From an uncultured Desulfovibrio sp. (lineage in GTDB: Bacteria; Desulfobacterota; Desulfovibrionia; Desulfovibrionales; Desulfovibrionaceae), in assembly GCF_944324505.1 (NCBI RefSeq), contig NZ_CALUWO010000001.1, positions 310,001-374,000 on the forward strand: a DNA stretch of 64,000 bases, given 5' to 3'. This document shows, one piece after another, positions 1 to 7,836 of this stretch. The notes under the pieces are model-generated. The model saw only the letters and a program-made list of their open reading frames with translations, had not been told where the DNA came from and ran no database searches. Both the position numbers and the translations under genes were made by a program. Positions within the stretch are counted from its first letter, which is position 1, and every line of letters begins with the position of its first letter.

Positions 1-33
1 GCAATCATATTTTCCAAGAGTGAGAGGACGATC

Positions 34-774
34 ATGAAAAAGCTCTTTGTCTGCACGCTGCTGCTGGGGCTGCTGGCTGCCGTGCCTGCCTTTGCCAAAA
101 CCTATGTGAACGGCATTGACGCCAACTATCCGCCCTTTGGCTACATTGACGAAAAGACGGGCAAGCCCGCCGGCTTCGATGTGGACTCCATCAACTGGAT
201 TGCCAAAACCATGGGCTTCAAGGTCGAACACAAGGCCGTGGCCTGGGACGGCATTGTGCCCGCGCTGGCCAACAAGCAGATCGACATGATCGCTTCCGGC
301 ATGAGCATCACCGAAAAGCGCCGCCAGATGGTGGACTTCACCGAACCTTACTGGACGGTTTCCCGCGTTTTCCTGGTCAGGAACGATTCCAAGCTGACGC
401 CCGCTGACATCCTGAGCAAGAAGATCAAGCTCGGCGTGCAGCGCGGCACCTCCGAAGCCGATGCCATCAAGCAGGAACAGAAGGAAAAGGGCTATCCCTT
501 TGAACTGCGTTTCTATGAATCCTGCCCCCTGGCTGTGGAAGACCTGCTCAATGGCCGCATTGATGCCGCCCTCATGGACCAGCTGCCCGCCGATGACTCC
601 ATCGCCAAGGGCAAGGCCGTGAAGAAGGCCGGCACCCACGGTGAACCCGACCAGTTCGGCGTGGCCATCCGCAAGGGCGACAAGGAACTGCGCGCCCTCA
701 TTGAAGAAGGCTACCGCAAGCTGAAGGCCGATCCCTACTGGCAGGAACTCCAGGCCAAGTACCTCAAGAAGTAA
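34..774 (+). CDS. amino acid ABC transporter, periplasmic substrate-binding protein
   Basis: Family 3 solute-binding protein that captures a polar amino acid in the periplasm and delivers it to the permeases encoded just downstream. Residues 1-21 form a Sec signal peptide (basic MKK, Leu/Ala-rich core, AFA cleavage site). The mature part begins with the typical YPPFGY segment, and the 246 aa length is normal. A purine-rich RBS (GAGAGGA) precedes the ATG. It is first of four genes in the order binding protein-permease-ATPase-permease. The ligand cannot be read from sequence; glutamine, histidine or a related amino acid is likely. Promoter signals lie outside the window. Confidence 0.9.
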   Translation: MKKLFVCTLLLGLLAAVPAFAKTYVNGIDANYPPFGYIDEKTGKPAGFDVDSINWIAKTMGFKVEHKAVAWDGIVPALANKQIDMIASGMSITEKRRQMVDFTEPYWTVSRVFLVRNDSKLTPADILSKKIKLGVQRGTSEADAIKQEQKEKGYPFELRFYESCPLAVEDLLNGRIDAALMDQLPADDSIAKGKAVKKAGTHGEPDQFGVAIRKGDKELRALIEEGYRKLKADPYWQELQAKYLKK

Positions 775-810
775 AACGGAGCGGCCCGCGCCGCTTCCGA
801 CATGACGGCA

Positions 811-834
811 GGGCCGCCGCAGCTGCGGCGGCCC
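811..834. promoter_or_regulatory. perfect 24-bp intercistronic palindrome
   Basis: A perfectly self-complementary GC-only 24-mer centred on CAGCTG lies between the binding protein gene and the first permease gene. As RNA it would form a very stable hairpin with no following U-run. This fits a 3' stabiliser or partial terminator that keeps binding protein mRNA in excess over permease mRNA, as is common in ABC operons. The function is inferred. Confidence 0.6.
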
Positions 835-883
835 GAACCTTGTTTGCGCCATCTGGCGCTGCACTCTTACCCGACGGCGATAC

Positions 884-1576
884 ATGAATTCTTTGCAGGT
901 CATCTGGGACGCCCTCCCCTTTATCCTGGGGGGAACGCTGACAACGGTTTCCGCCGTTGCCCTGGCACTGAGCATGGGCCTTGTTCTGGGCGTGCCCATG
1001 GCCGTGGGCCAGGCCTATGGCGGACCGGTGCTGCGCTTCCTCATCGGGCTGTATGTCTGGTTTTTCCGCGGCGTTCCCATTCTTGTGCTTCTCTTTCTCA
1101 GCTACGGCCTCTGTCTCAATGCGGGGCTGACCCTGCCCCCCTTTCTGGCATCCTGCATCGTCATGGGCTGCATCAGCACGGCCTATCAGTCACAGATTTT
1201 CCGCGGCGCCATCGAAAGCCTGCCCCAGGGGCAGCTGCGTGCCGCCCGCGCCCTGGGCATGACCGACGGCACAGCCATACGCACCATCATCCTGCCCCAG
1301 GCCCTGCGTCTTTCCATTCCCGGCTGGGCCAACGAATTTTCCATCCTGCTCAAGGACTCGGCCGTCTGCTACGTGCTGGGCACGCAGGAAATCATGTCCC
1401 GTGCCACGGCCGTGGCCCAGCGGACGCATGAACATCTGGCCCTCTTTGCCCTTGCCGGCATCATCTACTTCCTACTCACGCTCGTGGTGCTGAAGCTTTT
1501 GCGCGCACTGGAAAATCGGGTGCGGATACCCGGCTACTCCACCAGCGGCATGGACGGCATGGGAGCTGCGGGGTAA
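884..1576 (+). CDS. amino acid ABC transporter permease (HisM/GlnP family)
   Basis: Inner-membrane permease of the polar amino acid uptake family. The 230 aa contain about five hydrophobic helices. The EAA-type cytoplasmic loop, which docks the ATPase, is visible around residues 105-140 (GAIESLPQGQLRAARALGM). The ATG lies 109 bp after the binding protein gene, with the 24-bp hairpin in between. The ATPase gene follows after 3 bp, indicating translational coupling. It probably pairs with the second permease gene at 2334 to form a heterodimeric channel. Confidence 0.9.
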   Translation: MNSLQVIWDALPFILGGTLTTVSAVALALSMGLVLGVPMAVGQAYGGPVLRFLIGLYVWFFRGVPILVLLFLSYGLCLNAGLTLPPFLASCIVMGCISTAYQSQIFRGAIESLPQGQLRAARALGMTDGTAIRTIILPQALRLSIPGWANEFSILLKDSAVCYVLGTQEIMSRATAVAQRTHEHLALFALAGIIYFLLTLVVLKLLRALENRVRIPGYSTSGMDGMGAAG

Positions 1577-1579
1577 GCT

Positions 1580-2332
1580 ATGAGCGAATGCGTATTACAG
1601 GTATCCCATCTTTCCAAGAACCTGGGCGGCCGGCCCATTCTGCAGGATTGCAGCCTTTCCATCGCCCGCGGGGAACTCAAGGTGCTCATCGGCCCGTCCG
1701 GAGCGGGAAAAAGCACCCTGCTGCAGTGCATCAACTGTCTTATTCCGCCTGACAGCGGGAAAATTTCCCTGGAAGGCAAGGTGCTTGACCGGCAGGACAA
1801 GCGCGCACTCTGCGACTTTCGCGCCCAGGTCGGCATGATTTTTCAGGATTTCAATCTGTTTGACCACCTGACCGCCGAGGCCAATGTGGCCATTGCCCTG
1901 TGCAAGGTGCGCGGCATGAGCCGTCAGGATGCCCGGCGTCGCGCCCAGGAAGAGCTGGGGCGCGTGGGCATGGCCCGGCGTGCGGCCCTGTATCCGGCCC
2001 AGCTGTCAGGCGGACAAAAGCAGCGCGTGGCCATTGCCCGGGCGCTGGCCATGGACCCCAAGGTCATTCTGCTGGACGAACCCACCTCTGCCCTGGACCC
2101 CGAGCTGGTGGGTGAAGTGCTGGCCGTCATCAAGGACCTGGCCAGCGGCGGCATGACCATGCTCATGGCAACCCATCAGATGGACTTTGCCCGCGCCCTG
2201 GCCCACGAAATCCTGTTCATGGAACAGGGCGTCATCATCGAACAGGGCGCTCCCGACGTGCTGCTGGCCGAAGGCAGTGGTACGCGCACCCGCGATTTCT
2301 GCACCCGGCTGCTGGAAATGGGGGGAGCCTAG
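1580..2332 (+). CDS. amino acid ABC transporter ATP-binding protein (GlnQ/HisP-like)
   Basis: Cytoplasmic ATPase that powers the importer. The 250 aa show a Walker A motif GPSGAGKST at residues 38-46, an LSGGQ signature near residue 141 and a Walker B LLDEPTSALDPE near residue 161, followed by a switch His (ATHQMDF). Length and motif order match polar amino acid importers. It starts 3 bp after the first permease and ends 1 bp before the GTG of the second permease, so the cassette is tightly co-translated. Confidence 0.93.
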   Translation: MSECVLQVSHLSKNLGGRPILQDCSLSIARGELKVLIGPSGAGKSTLLQCINCLIPPDSGKISLEGKVLDRQDKRALCDFRAQVGMIFQDFNLFDHLTAEANVAIALCKVRGMSRQDARRRAQEELGRVGMARRAALYPAQLSGGQKQRVAIARALAMDPKVILLDEPTSALDPELVGEVLAVIKDLASGGMTMLMATHQMDFARALAHEILFMEQGVIIEQGAPDVLLAEGSGTRTRDFCTRLLEMGGA

Positions 2333-2333
2333 C

Positions 2334-3011
2334 GTGTTTGATCCGGCCTTCGTGAGTCAGGAGCTGCTGCCCGCCCTCAACCGCGGCCTCCTGGTCAGCA
2401 TAGCCCTCATCGTGCCGTCGAGCATCCTGGGGTTTCTGGGCGGCATTGTGCTGGGCTGCCTGCGGGTTTTCGGTTCGCCGCTGGTGCGCCGCCTGGGCGA
2501 CGGCTTTACCGCCATCATCCGAGGGGTGCCGCTGGCCGTGCAGCTCATGATGATCTACTTTGCCCTGCCCAAGCTGGGCATCTATTTTGAGCCGTACGGT
2601 GCGTCCCTGCTGAGCTTCACCCTGTGCAGCGGCGCCTACCAGTCCGAATATGTCCGGGGCGCCCTGCTTTCCATCCGGCAGGGACAGATCCGGGCGGCGC
2701 AGGCCCTGGGCATGAGCACCCTGCAGACCGTCATCTGGATTGTGGTTCCCCAGGCCGCCCGCCGCGCCCTGCCCGGCTGCGGCAATGAAATCATCTATCT
2801 TATCAAGTACAGCTCCTTGGCCTATCTGGTTACCTGCATGGAACTCATGGGCGAGGGCAAGGTCCTGGCCTCGGATACCTTCCGTTTTACCGAAGTGTTC
2901 CTGGCCGTGGGCGCCTACTATCTTGTCATGGTCTCTCTGGCCACCTGGCTGCTGCACTGGCTGGAAAAGCGCTACTACATTCCGGGCTTTGGGACCCGGC
3001 AGGCAAGCTGA
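2334..3011 (+). CDS. amino acid ABC transporter permease, second subunit
   Basis: Second permease of the cassette, 225 aa, with the same five-helix layout and EAA loop (GALLSIRQGQIRAAQALGM). The frame is open further upstream inside the ATPase gene, but the GTG at 2334 is preferred. It has a strong RBS (GGGGGAG) about 8 bp upstream, follows the ATPase stop by 1 bp, and gives a protein beginning VFDPAF that aligns in length with its sister permease. An intrinsic terminator follows at 3039. Confidence 0.88.
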   Translation: MFDPAFVSQELLPALNRGLLVSIALIVPSSILGFLGGIVLGCLRVFGSPLVRRLGDGFTAIIRGVPLAVQLMMIYFALPKLGIYFEPYGASLLSFTLCSGAYQSEYVRGALLSIRQGQIRAAQALGMSTLQTVIWIVVPQAARRALPGCGNEIIYLIKYSSLAYLVTCMELMGEGKVLASDTFRFTEVFLAVGAYYLVMVSLATWLLHWLEKRYYIPGFGTRQAS

Positions 3012-3038
3012 TCCCCAATTCCCCTTACCGAACACCAG

Positions 3039-3074
3039 AAAGGGCATTTCCCGTGGCGGGAAATGCCCTTTTTC
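3039..3074. terminator. bidirectional intrinsic terminator
   Basis: A 12-bp perfect stem (GGGCATTTCCCG, loop TGG, complementary arm) is flanked by AAA on the left and TTTTT on the right. It can end the ABC transporter operon from the left and the sigma-54 regulator transcript from the right. Confidence 0.85.
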
Positions 3075-3185
3075 ATGACATCGGCCATCGCCGGCATCCT
3101 CTGCCGCAGCCCCTTCAGGCAATCTCGCGGCGGCCATGCCGCACCCCGGAGCAATGCCGTTGCCCGGAGAACATGCCGGCCGCCC

Positions 3186-4814
3186 CTACGGCGTGATACC
3201 CAGCTTGTGCAGCTTGTGCTGCAGGGTGGAGCGGGGAATACCCAGCAGGGCAGCTGCGCCGCGCGGGCCGGATACCCGCCCCCCGGTCTGGCGCAGCGCT
3301 TCCAGAATGTGCGCGCGCTCGTTTTCTTCCAGCGAGGACAGCCCGCTGGATTCCGTACATCGGGCCTGCGCCCGGTTTTCCGAAGATGCCTGCAAGGGCG
3401 GAGAATAGGGTTCCACCGGCAGTTCGCGCGGAGTGGGGACACCTGTCAGTTCCTTCCATTCGTGCAGCGCCTCGCGCACAAAGGCATCCGTCACGGTCCC
3501 GTCCAGCGAATGCAGAAGCATGCGGCTCACCACGTTGCGCAGCTCGCGGATATTCCCCGGCCAGTCGTGGTCATACAGACTGTTGAGCACCCGCTTGGAC
3601 AGATTGGGGGGACGCAGGTCCCACTGGCGCGAAAAGACCTTGGTGAAATATTCCACCATGATGGCAATGTCGTTCTTGCGCTGCCGCAGGGGGGGCAGGC
3701 GCAGAACCACGGGCGCCAGACGATAGAACAGGTCCCGGCGCAGCCGGCCGTTGTCCAGGGCGTCCTTCAGATCAATGTTGGTGGCGGACACCACGCGAAT
3801 ATCCACGCTGATGGACTGGGCCTCGCCCACGCGTTCAAAGCAGCTTTCCTCCATGACCTGCAGGAGTTTGCTTTGCATATCGGGCGAAAGTTCCCCGATT
3901 TCATCCAGAAACAGGGTGCCGTTCTGGGCCATTTCAATACGCCCGATGCGCTTGGCATGGGCGCCGGTAAAGGCCCCCTTGGCATAGCCAAACATTTCAC
4001 TTTCAAACAGGGTCGGCGCCAGGGAAGGACAGTTGACCTTGATAAAGGGTGCGGACCGGCGCGGACTGTGCCGGTGCAGCCAGCGGGCCATCATGCTTTT
4101 GCCCGTGCCGGTTTCACCGGTGATGAGCACGGGAATGTGCAGCTTGGCCACCTTGCGCGCCAGCGACATGACCGGCGCCATGTCGCCCGTTTCCAGCAGG
4201 CGGCTTTCCAGCTGGAGGATGCTCTCGTCCCCCTGCTCCGGCGGACTGTACATGCTGCCCTTCTGCATGGCCTTGGACCGAAATTCACGTTCATCGGACA
4301 ACACCACAAAAAGCAGCATGGTCAGCACCGGACACAGCTCCAGCAGAAAGGTCTGGATGGCCGCAATATTGTCCGGCTGCTCCACAAAGGAAACGTGCAG
4401 CGTGCCGATAACCTTGTCCCCAAGAATGAGCGGAAAGGCAATGGACACGTTGAGGCCGGCCGATGCCAGCGAAGTGGCCCCATTCCAGCCGGTGGAGGCC
4501 AGATCGCTGACCACAATGGGCTTGCGGCTCTGGATGACGTGCCAGGCCACCGTATCCTGGGCTATGCGCGTATTGGAAAAACGCTCCACGATGGTGCCGT
4601 CGGCATTGGCAAAGGCGTTCAGAAATTCGCGATTGGCATCATACAAATAAATACTGAACCGGTCATAATGAAATGCGTTTTTGAACTCCCGGGAAATATT
4701 CAGAAAAAGCTGGCTCCGGTCGATGGTCCCCCCCACCATGGCGGACAGCCGGCGGATGGATTGTGCGGCAGCGCGGACGGGATCATCCAGACCAAGGGTC
4801 TCTTCTTGCAGCAT
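3186..4814 (-). CDS. sigma-54-dependent enhancer-binding regulator (GAF-AAA+-Fis HTH)
   Basis: Activator of sigma-54 RNA polymerase, 542 aa. Residues 10-175 form a GAF-like sensory domain. The AAA+ domain spans about 205-440, with Walker A GETGTGKS (233-240), the sigma-54-contacting GAFTGA loop (280-285), Walker B LFLDE (301-305) and an arginine-finger segment RRDLFYRL (359-366). A Fis-type helix-turn-helix ends the protein (about 505-541). There is no receiver domain, so it probably senses a small molecule directly, as NifA/FhlA/NorR types do. The RBS GGGAGGAG is good. It is divergent from the TauE/SLC13 genes and next to dyads also found before the fumarate reductase operon, so it is the likely activator of both; the ligand is unknown. 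Confidence 0.92.
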   Translation of the reverse strand: MLQEETLGLDDPVRAAAQSIRRLSAMVGGTIDRSQLFLNISREFKNAFHYDRFSIYLYDANREFLNAFANADGTIVERFSNTRIAQDTVAWHVIQSRKPIVVSDLASTGWNGATSLASAGLNVSIAFPLILGDKVIGTLHVSFVEQPDNIAAIQTFLLELCPVLTMLLFVVLSDEREFRSKAMQKGSMYSPPEQGDESILQLESRLLETGDMAPVMSLARKVAKLHIPVLITGETGTGKSMMARWLHRHSPRRSAPFIKVNCPSLAPTLFESEMFGYAKGAFTGAHAKRIGRIEMAQNGTLFLDEIGELSPDMQSKLLQVMEESCFERVGEAQSISVDIRVVSATNIDLKDALDNGRLRRDLFYRLAPVVLRLPPLRQRKNDIAIMVEYFTKVFSRQWDLRPPNLSKRVLNSLYDHDWPGNIRELRNVVSRMLLHSLDGTVTDAFVREALHEWKELTGVPTPRELPVEPYSPPLQASSENRAQARCTESSGLSSLEENERAHILEALRQTGGRVSGPRGAAALLGIPRSTLQHKLHKLGITP

Positions 4815-4830
4815 GGCTCCTCCCTATTTT

Positions 4831-4848
4831 TACCCGTATTTGGGCAAA
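4831..4848. promoter_or_regulatory. candidate enhancer (UAS) dyad for the sigma-54 regulator
   Basis: TACCC-GTATTT-GGGCA followed by AA. It matches the dyads TGCCC-TGATTT-GGGCA found twice upstream of the fumarate reductase operon (9691, 9714), sharing the 6-bp spacer length and the ATTTGGGCAAA right half. It lies in the divergent region between the activator gene and the TauE gene, about 120 bp upstream of a near-consensus sigma-54 promoter. The operator role is inferred. Confidence 0.6.
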
Positions 4849-4852
4849 TTAA

Positions 4853-4881
4853 CCTATAATTCAGCATATTACAATATGCAA
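4853..4881 (-). promoter_or_regulatory. possible sigma-70 promoter of the regulator gene
   Basis: On the minus strand, TTGCAT (4881-4876), a 17-bp spacer and TATAGG (4858-4853) form a weak sigma-70-like promoter for the regulator gene. The spacer contains the perfect palindrome GCATATT-AC-AATATGC (4864-4879). If the promoter is real, the dyad at 4831-4848 would sit at the transcription start and allow autorepression. Confidence 0.35.
4860..4874. promoter_or_regulatory. 15-bp element shared with the fumarate reductase promoter
   Basis: TTCAGCATATTACAA occurs here and again, identical and in the same orientation, at 9772-9786, just upstream of the consensus sigma-54 promoter. At this copy it runs into a palindrome (GCATATT-AC-AATATGC). 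Two exact 15-mers in two related regulatory regions suggest a shared protein-binding site, perhaps for IHF or a second regulator. The binding factor is unknown. Confidence 0.5.
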
Positions 4882-4963
4882 CAAACGAACGAACAATCCT
4901 ACCTTGCAATTTTTTTTGTAGGATAACAGAGGCTTAGTTAAAAAATTCTCAAATCGGCTCCTG

Positions 4964-4980
4964 CTAGCATGGATTTTGCA
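4964..4980 (+). promoter_or_regulatory. near-consensus sigma-54 promoter upstream of the TauE gene
   Basis: CTAGCATGGATTTTGCA fits the -24/-12 consensus YTGGCACGNNNNTTGCW at all fixed positions except the first G of GG and the last C of CAC. The -12 TTGCA and the 10-bp GG-to-GC spacing are intact. It lies about 150 bp before the TauE ATG and downstream of the dyad at 4831. The call comes from consensus matching only. Confidence 0.5.
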
Positions 4981-5130
4981 GAATAAAATAACGGCAGGCC
5001 CATGATGGGACCCCCCCCTCTCATTTGGACCCATAAGCAGATACCTCCCCCAAAAATAACTGGCTCGGAATCGACATAGAACTGCTGCACTCTGTATCTA
5101 CTCAAATTCTCAGTTGTAGGAGGGTCCATC

Positions 5131-5886
5131 ATGCTTTCTGATATCATCGTCATTGCTATCGCTGGCTTTTTTTCTGGCATCATCAAGACAGGCGTCGGAG
5201 TTGGTGCCGGCATCTTTTTGCTTCCCACTCTGTCCATTGCATTCCCTGCCAAGCTGGCGCTTGGCCTGGGTGCTCCGCTTATGCTGGCCTCGGATGTGCT
5301 CGGCCTGCGTTTCTACTGGCGCCAGTGGCTGGCCTGGCCCGAACTGCGCCGCATCATGTTTTCCGCCGTGCCGGGTCTGATCCTGGGGGCTGTGCTGCTG
5401 CCCATAATTCCCGGGCACGTTTTCCGGGTGTGCGTGGGCATTTTCGGTTCGCTCTATGCCCTGAGCATGCTGTGGCATGAATTTCCCGTGGCTGTCGTCC
5501 TGCGGCGCCTCTTCAAGGGCCTTAGTGAAGGCAGTGGCAAGACCAGCGCCTATGTTTTCGGTTTTCTGGGTGGTGCTTCCACGGTCATGGCCCATGCCGG
5601 GGGGATTGTGTGGTCCCTGTACCTCATCAAGGCGGCTCCTGACCGTCGCATCTTCGTGGGCACCACCGTCATCATGTTCTTTGTAACAAATATTTACAAG
5701 GTAGCCTCCTACATCTACATCGACCTGCTGCCCTGGGATAATCTGCTCAGCGTGCTGCCGGCCATTCCCATGGTTTTTCTGGGATCCTACCTTGGCAACA
5801 TCATGAACAAGCGGTGTGACAGCGCCCTGTTCAGGAAGATTGTTCTCTGTGTCATTCTCTTCCTCTCTATCTCCCTGTGCCTCTAA
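5131..5886 (+). CDS. TauE/SafE-family permease (sulfite/anion exporter family)
   Basis: Integral membrane protein of 251 aa with roughly eight hydrophobic segments and the family's N-terminal GFFSGIIKTGVGVGAGI repeat motif. Characterised relatives move sulfite, sulfoacetate or other small organic anions. The RBS GTAGGAGGG is strong. It lies between the sigma-54 regulator and two SLC13 transporters, probably as first gene of that unit, because the next start is only 61 bp away across a hairpin. Next to a SuyAB-like lyase locus, sulfite or sulfonate transport is one possibility, and dicarboxylate or other anions another. The substrate is not readable from sequence. Confidence 0.8.
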   Translation: MLSDIIVIAIAGFFSGIIKTGVGVGAGIFLLPTLSIAFPAKLALGLGAPLMLASDVLGLRFYWRQWLAWPELRRIMFSAVPGLILGAVLLPIIPGHVFRVCVGIFGSLYALSMLWHEFPVAVVLRRLFKGLSEGSGKTSAYVFGFLGGASTVMAHAGGIVWSLYLIKAAPDRRIFVGTTVIMFFVTNIYKVASYIYIDLLPWDNLLSVLPAIPMVFLGSYLGNIMNKRCDSALFRKIVLCVILFLSISLCL

Positions 5887-5897
5887 TATTGTGCCCA

Positions 5898-5922
5898 ATG
5901 CCCCCGGTCGTGCCGGGGGCAT
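5898..5922. promoter_or_regulatory. intercistronic hairpin
   Basis: Perfect 10-bp stem ATGCCCCCGG / CCGGGGGCAT with a 5-nt loop, between the TauE gene and the first SLC13 gene. No U-run follows, so it is more likely an mRNA stability or partial-termination element than a full terminator. Confidence 0.6.
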
Positions 5923-5947
5923 AACCAATACCCCAAGGAGAAGGTTT

Positions 5948-7291
5948 ATGAAAAATTGGCTGTCAATCCTTTTACTCATTCTCGCAGTGGCGCTCCCTGA
6001 TCTGGCCCTCGCCGCGCCGGGTGCCCCTCAAGAAATCAATATGACCCATGTGTATATTACGTTTGGTATTCTTATTGTTGCCGGTGTTCTCTTCTTTACG
6101 GAATGGCTGCCTCTGGCCGTAACCTCCATCCTGGTGCCCTGCGCTCTGTCCACTTTTGGCGTCATCACTGTCAAGGAAGCCTGGGTAAGCTTCGGTGATA
6201 CCAGCATCCTGACCATCGTGGGCCTGTTCATGCTTGGTGAAGCCACCTTCGCCACAGGCTTTGCCCAGCGCGTAGCCACGATCATCATTTCCAAGGCCGG
6301 CAAAAGCGAAACCCGCCTGCTGGTCTTCTCCATCCTGCTCATCGGCTTCATGTCCGCCTTCCTGAACAATGCGGGTGTGACGGCCATCACCCTGCCCATG
6401 CTCATTTCCATTGCGCGCAAGGCACACATGTCTCCCTCGCGCATCCTGCTGCCCACGGCTTACGCCGCGTCCTTCGGCGGCTGTATTTCTCTGGTGGGTC
6501 AGGCTCCGTCCATGGTCGCCAACGGCATTCTGGCCAAGATGGCGCCGGAATGGGGCCAGTTCGCCTTCTTTGAATTTGCCTGGTACGGTCTGCCGCTGAC
6601 CATCATCGCCACCATCCTCTTCGGCCTCTTCCCCAAGTTCCTCATTCCCCCGGCGCGTGAAGATACCGCCGAACTCAAGGAAGAAGACGTGCCCGACGGC
6701 GGCATCCACATGTGGATTGCTGGCGGTATCTACTTCTTCGTCATCATTGCCATGGCCACCGACCTTGTGCCTCTGACCTCCGCCGCCATGCTGGGCGCCA
6801 TGCTCTGCATCATCACCCGCTGCATGACCCTCAAGCAGGCCCAGGCTGGCATCGACTGGACCACGGTGTGGCTGTTTGCCGGCATGCTCTCCATGAGCTT
6901 CGCCATGAACAAGAGCGGCGCCGCCAAGCTCATCGCCGACTTCGTGACCGGCTACTTCCAGGACCCCTACATGCTCTTCTGCGTGCTGCTGCTCGTCACC
7001 GGCGTGCTGACCAACATCATGTCCAATACGGCCACCACCGCCATCATGGTGCCGCTGGTCATTCCCATTGCCCTGGGCCTCAACCTCAGCCCGCTGCCCT
7101 TCGTCATGGGTATTGCCATGAACGCCGCGGCCTGCTTCATGACGCCCATCGCCACCCCCAGTAACACCCTGGTCATGAAGCCAGGTAACTACTCCTTCGG
7201 TGACTACGTACGCTATGGTCTGCCCTGGCAGATTGTGGCCTATGCCCTGTCGCTGGCCATCATTCCCACGGTGTGGCCCTTCAATCCGTAG
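5948..7291 (+). CDS. SLC13/DASS-family anion symporter, copy A
   Basis: Polytopic inner-membrane transporter of the divalent anion:Na+ symporter family, which typically carries succinate, fumarate, malate or sulfate-like anions. The start at 5948 is chosen for its RBS (AAGGAG, 8 bp upstream). It gives 447 aa beginning MKNWLS, with a cleavable-looking leader ending LALAAPG. The two inverted-repeat substrate loops are visible as FLNNAGVTA and NIMSNTATTA, the SNT signature of the family. About 11-12 further helices follow. It is nearly identical over most of its length to the gene at 7907. Context with fumarase and fumarate reductase favours a C4-dicarboxylate substrate. Confidence 0.85.
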   Translation: MKNWLSILLLILAVALPDLALAAPGAPQEINMTHVYITFGILIVAGVLFFTEWLPLAVTSILVPCALSTFGVITVKEAWVSFGDTSILTIVGLFMLGEATFATGFAQRVATIIISKAGKSETRLLVFSILLIGFMSAFLNNAGVTAITLPMLISIARKAHMSPSRILLPTAYAASFGGCISLVGQAPSMVANGILAKMAPEWGQFAFFEFAWYGLPLTIIATILFGLFPKFLIPPAREDTAELKEEDVPDGGIHMWIAGGIYFFVIIAMATDLVPLTSAAMLGAMLCIITRCMTLKQAQAGIDWTTVWLFAGMLSMSFAMNKSGAAKLIADFVTGYFQDPYMLFCVLLLVTGVLTNIMSNTATTAIMVPLVIPIALGLNLSPLPFVMGIAMNAAACFMTPIATPSNTLVMKPGNYSFGDYVRYGLPWQIVAYALSLAIIPTVWPFNP

Positions 7292-7338
7292 GAAATGGTA
7301 ATAGCCCCTGACACACAAGTAAACAGATAAGAATGTGC

Positions 7339-7381
7339 CTCCCTTTCCCGTATCGGGAAAACCTCGGTACGGGAAAGGGAG
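7339..7381 (+). terminator. hairpin after SLC13 copy A
   Basis: Perfect 14-bp inverted repeat CTCCCTTTCCCGTA / TACGGGAAAGGGAG with a 15-nt loop, 48 bp after the stop codon. There is no U-run, so termination may be incomplete or factor-dependent. Confidence 0.55.
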
Positions 7382-7636
7382 CAGCAGAGGGAATGCCGAA
7401 GGGTTTCGGATTCCGCTGGGACAAGGCAGCACATCTGCCGGCGTCGCAGAGAGTATTGAAATACACAGTGGCTGTTTGATCTTTGGATGAAAGCTCCGGA
7501 AAGCCGGGCTTCTCATGAATGTCGTGCATCAGATCAATACCCGAAGCGGTCTGTGCGTTTTTTTTTCCCTATGTGTGTAACAAACTGTATCCTTCTATAT
7601 GTTTTTTGAAACAAACCATAACCTAAGGAGACATCT

Positions 7637-7741
7637 ATGAAGCACAATTTTCCCGGAGGGCAAACCTTGGGGAAGGTTCCGGGAAAATGTCGGCTGGCAG
7701 TGTCCTGCCCACAAAAGCATTCTATGTCGTTCATTTTATAG
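7637..7741 (+). CDS. possible 34-aa small protein (uncertain)
   Basis: Short frame starting MKHNFPGG and ending MSFIL, preceded by a good RBS (CTAAGGAGACATCT then ATG) that resembles the initiation region of the two flanking transporters. There is no similarity I recognise. Its first half coincides with a stable stacked hairpin (7647-7688), and an intrinsic terminator lies 60 bp downstream. It may be a leader peptide, a small protein, the decayed start of a third transporter copy, or simply part of a small RNA. Confidence that it encodes a functional protein is low. Confidence 0.3.
   Translation: MKHNFPGGQTLGKVPGKCRLAVSCPQKHSMSFIL
7647..7688 (+). ncRNA. stacked hairpin in possible leader or small RNA
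   Basis: Outer stem ATTTTCCCGG / CCGGGAAAAT (10 bp, perfect) encloses an inner stem AACCTT / AAGGTT with a GGGG loop and a 6-nt bulge on one side. Together with the terminator at 7801-7836 it would form a compact transcript of about 200 nt. No known riboswitch class is recognised. Confidence 0.4.
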
Positions 7742-7800
7742 CTATTTCATTTTATGATTATACGGGATGGCCCCGAATAATCGCACCTCAGGGAGAGACA

Positions 7801-7836
7801 GCGCAGATCCCGCAGTAGTCGATCTGTGCATTTTTA
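7801..7836 (+). terminator. intrinsic terminator upstream of SLC13 copy B
   Basis: Stem GCGCAGATC / GATCTGTGC (9 bp, one G-U pair) with an 11-nt loop, followed by ATTTTTAT. It lies 70 bp before the copy B start, so either a short transcript ends here or it is an attenuator controlling copy B. Confidence 0.6.

Noticed and set aside
4955..4969. Alternative sigma-54 promoter CGGCTC-TGC-TAGCA
   Set aside because: The spacing between GG and GC is one base short; the overlapping candidate at 4964-4980 has correct spacing.
5061..5075. TGGCTCGGAATCGAC as a sigma-54 promoter for the TauE gene
   Set aside because: The -12 element is CGAC instead of TTGC; the match is too weak compared with 4964-4980.
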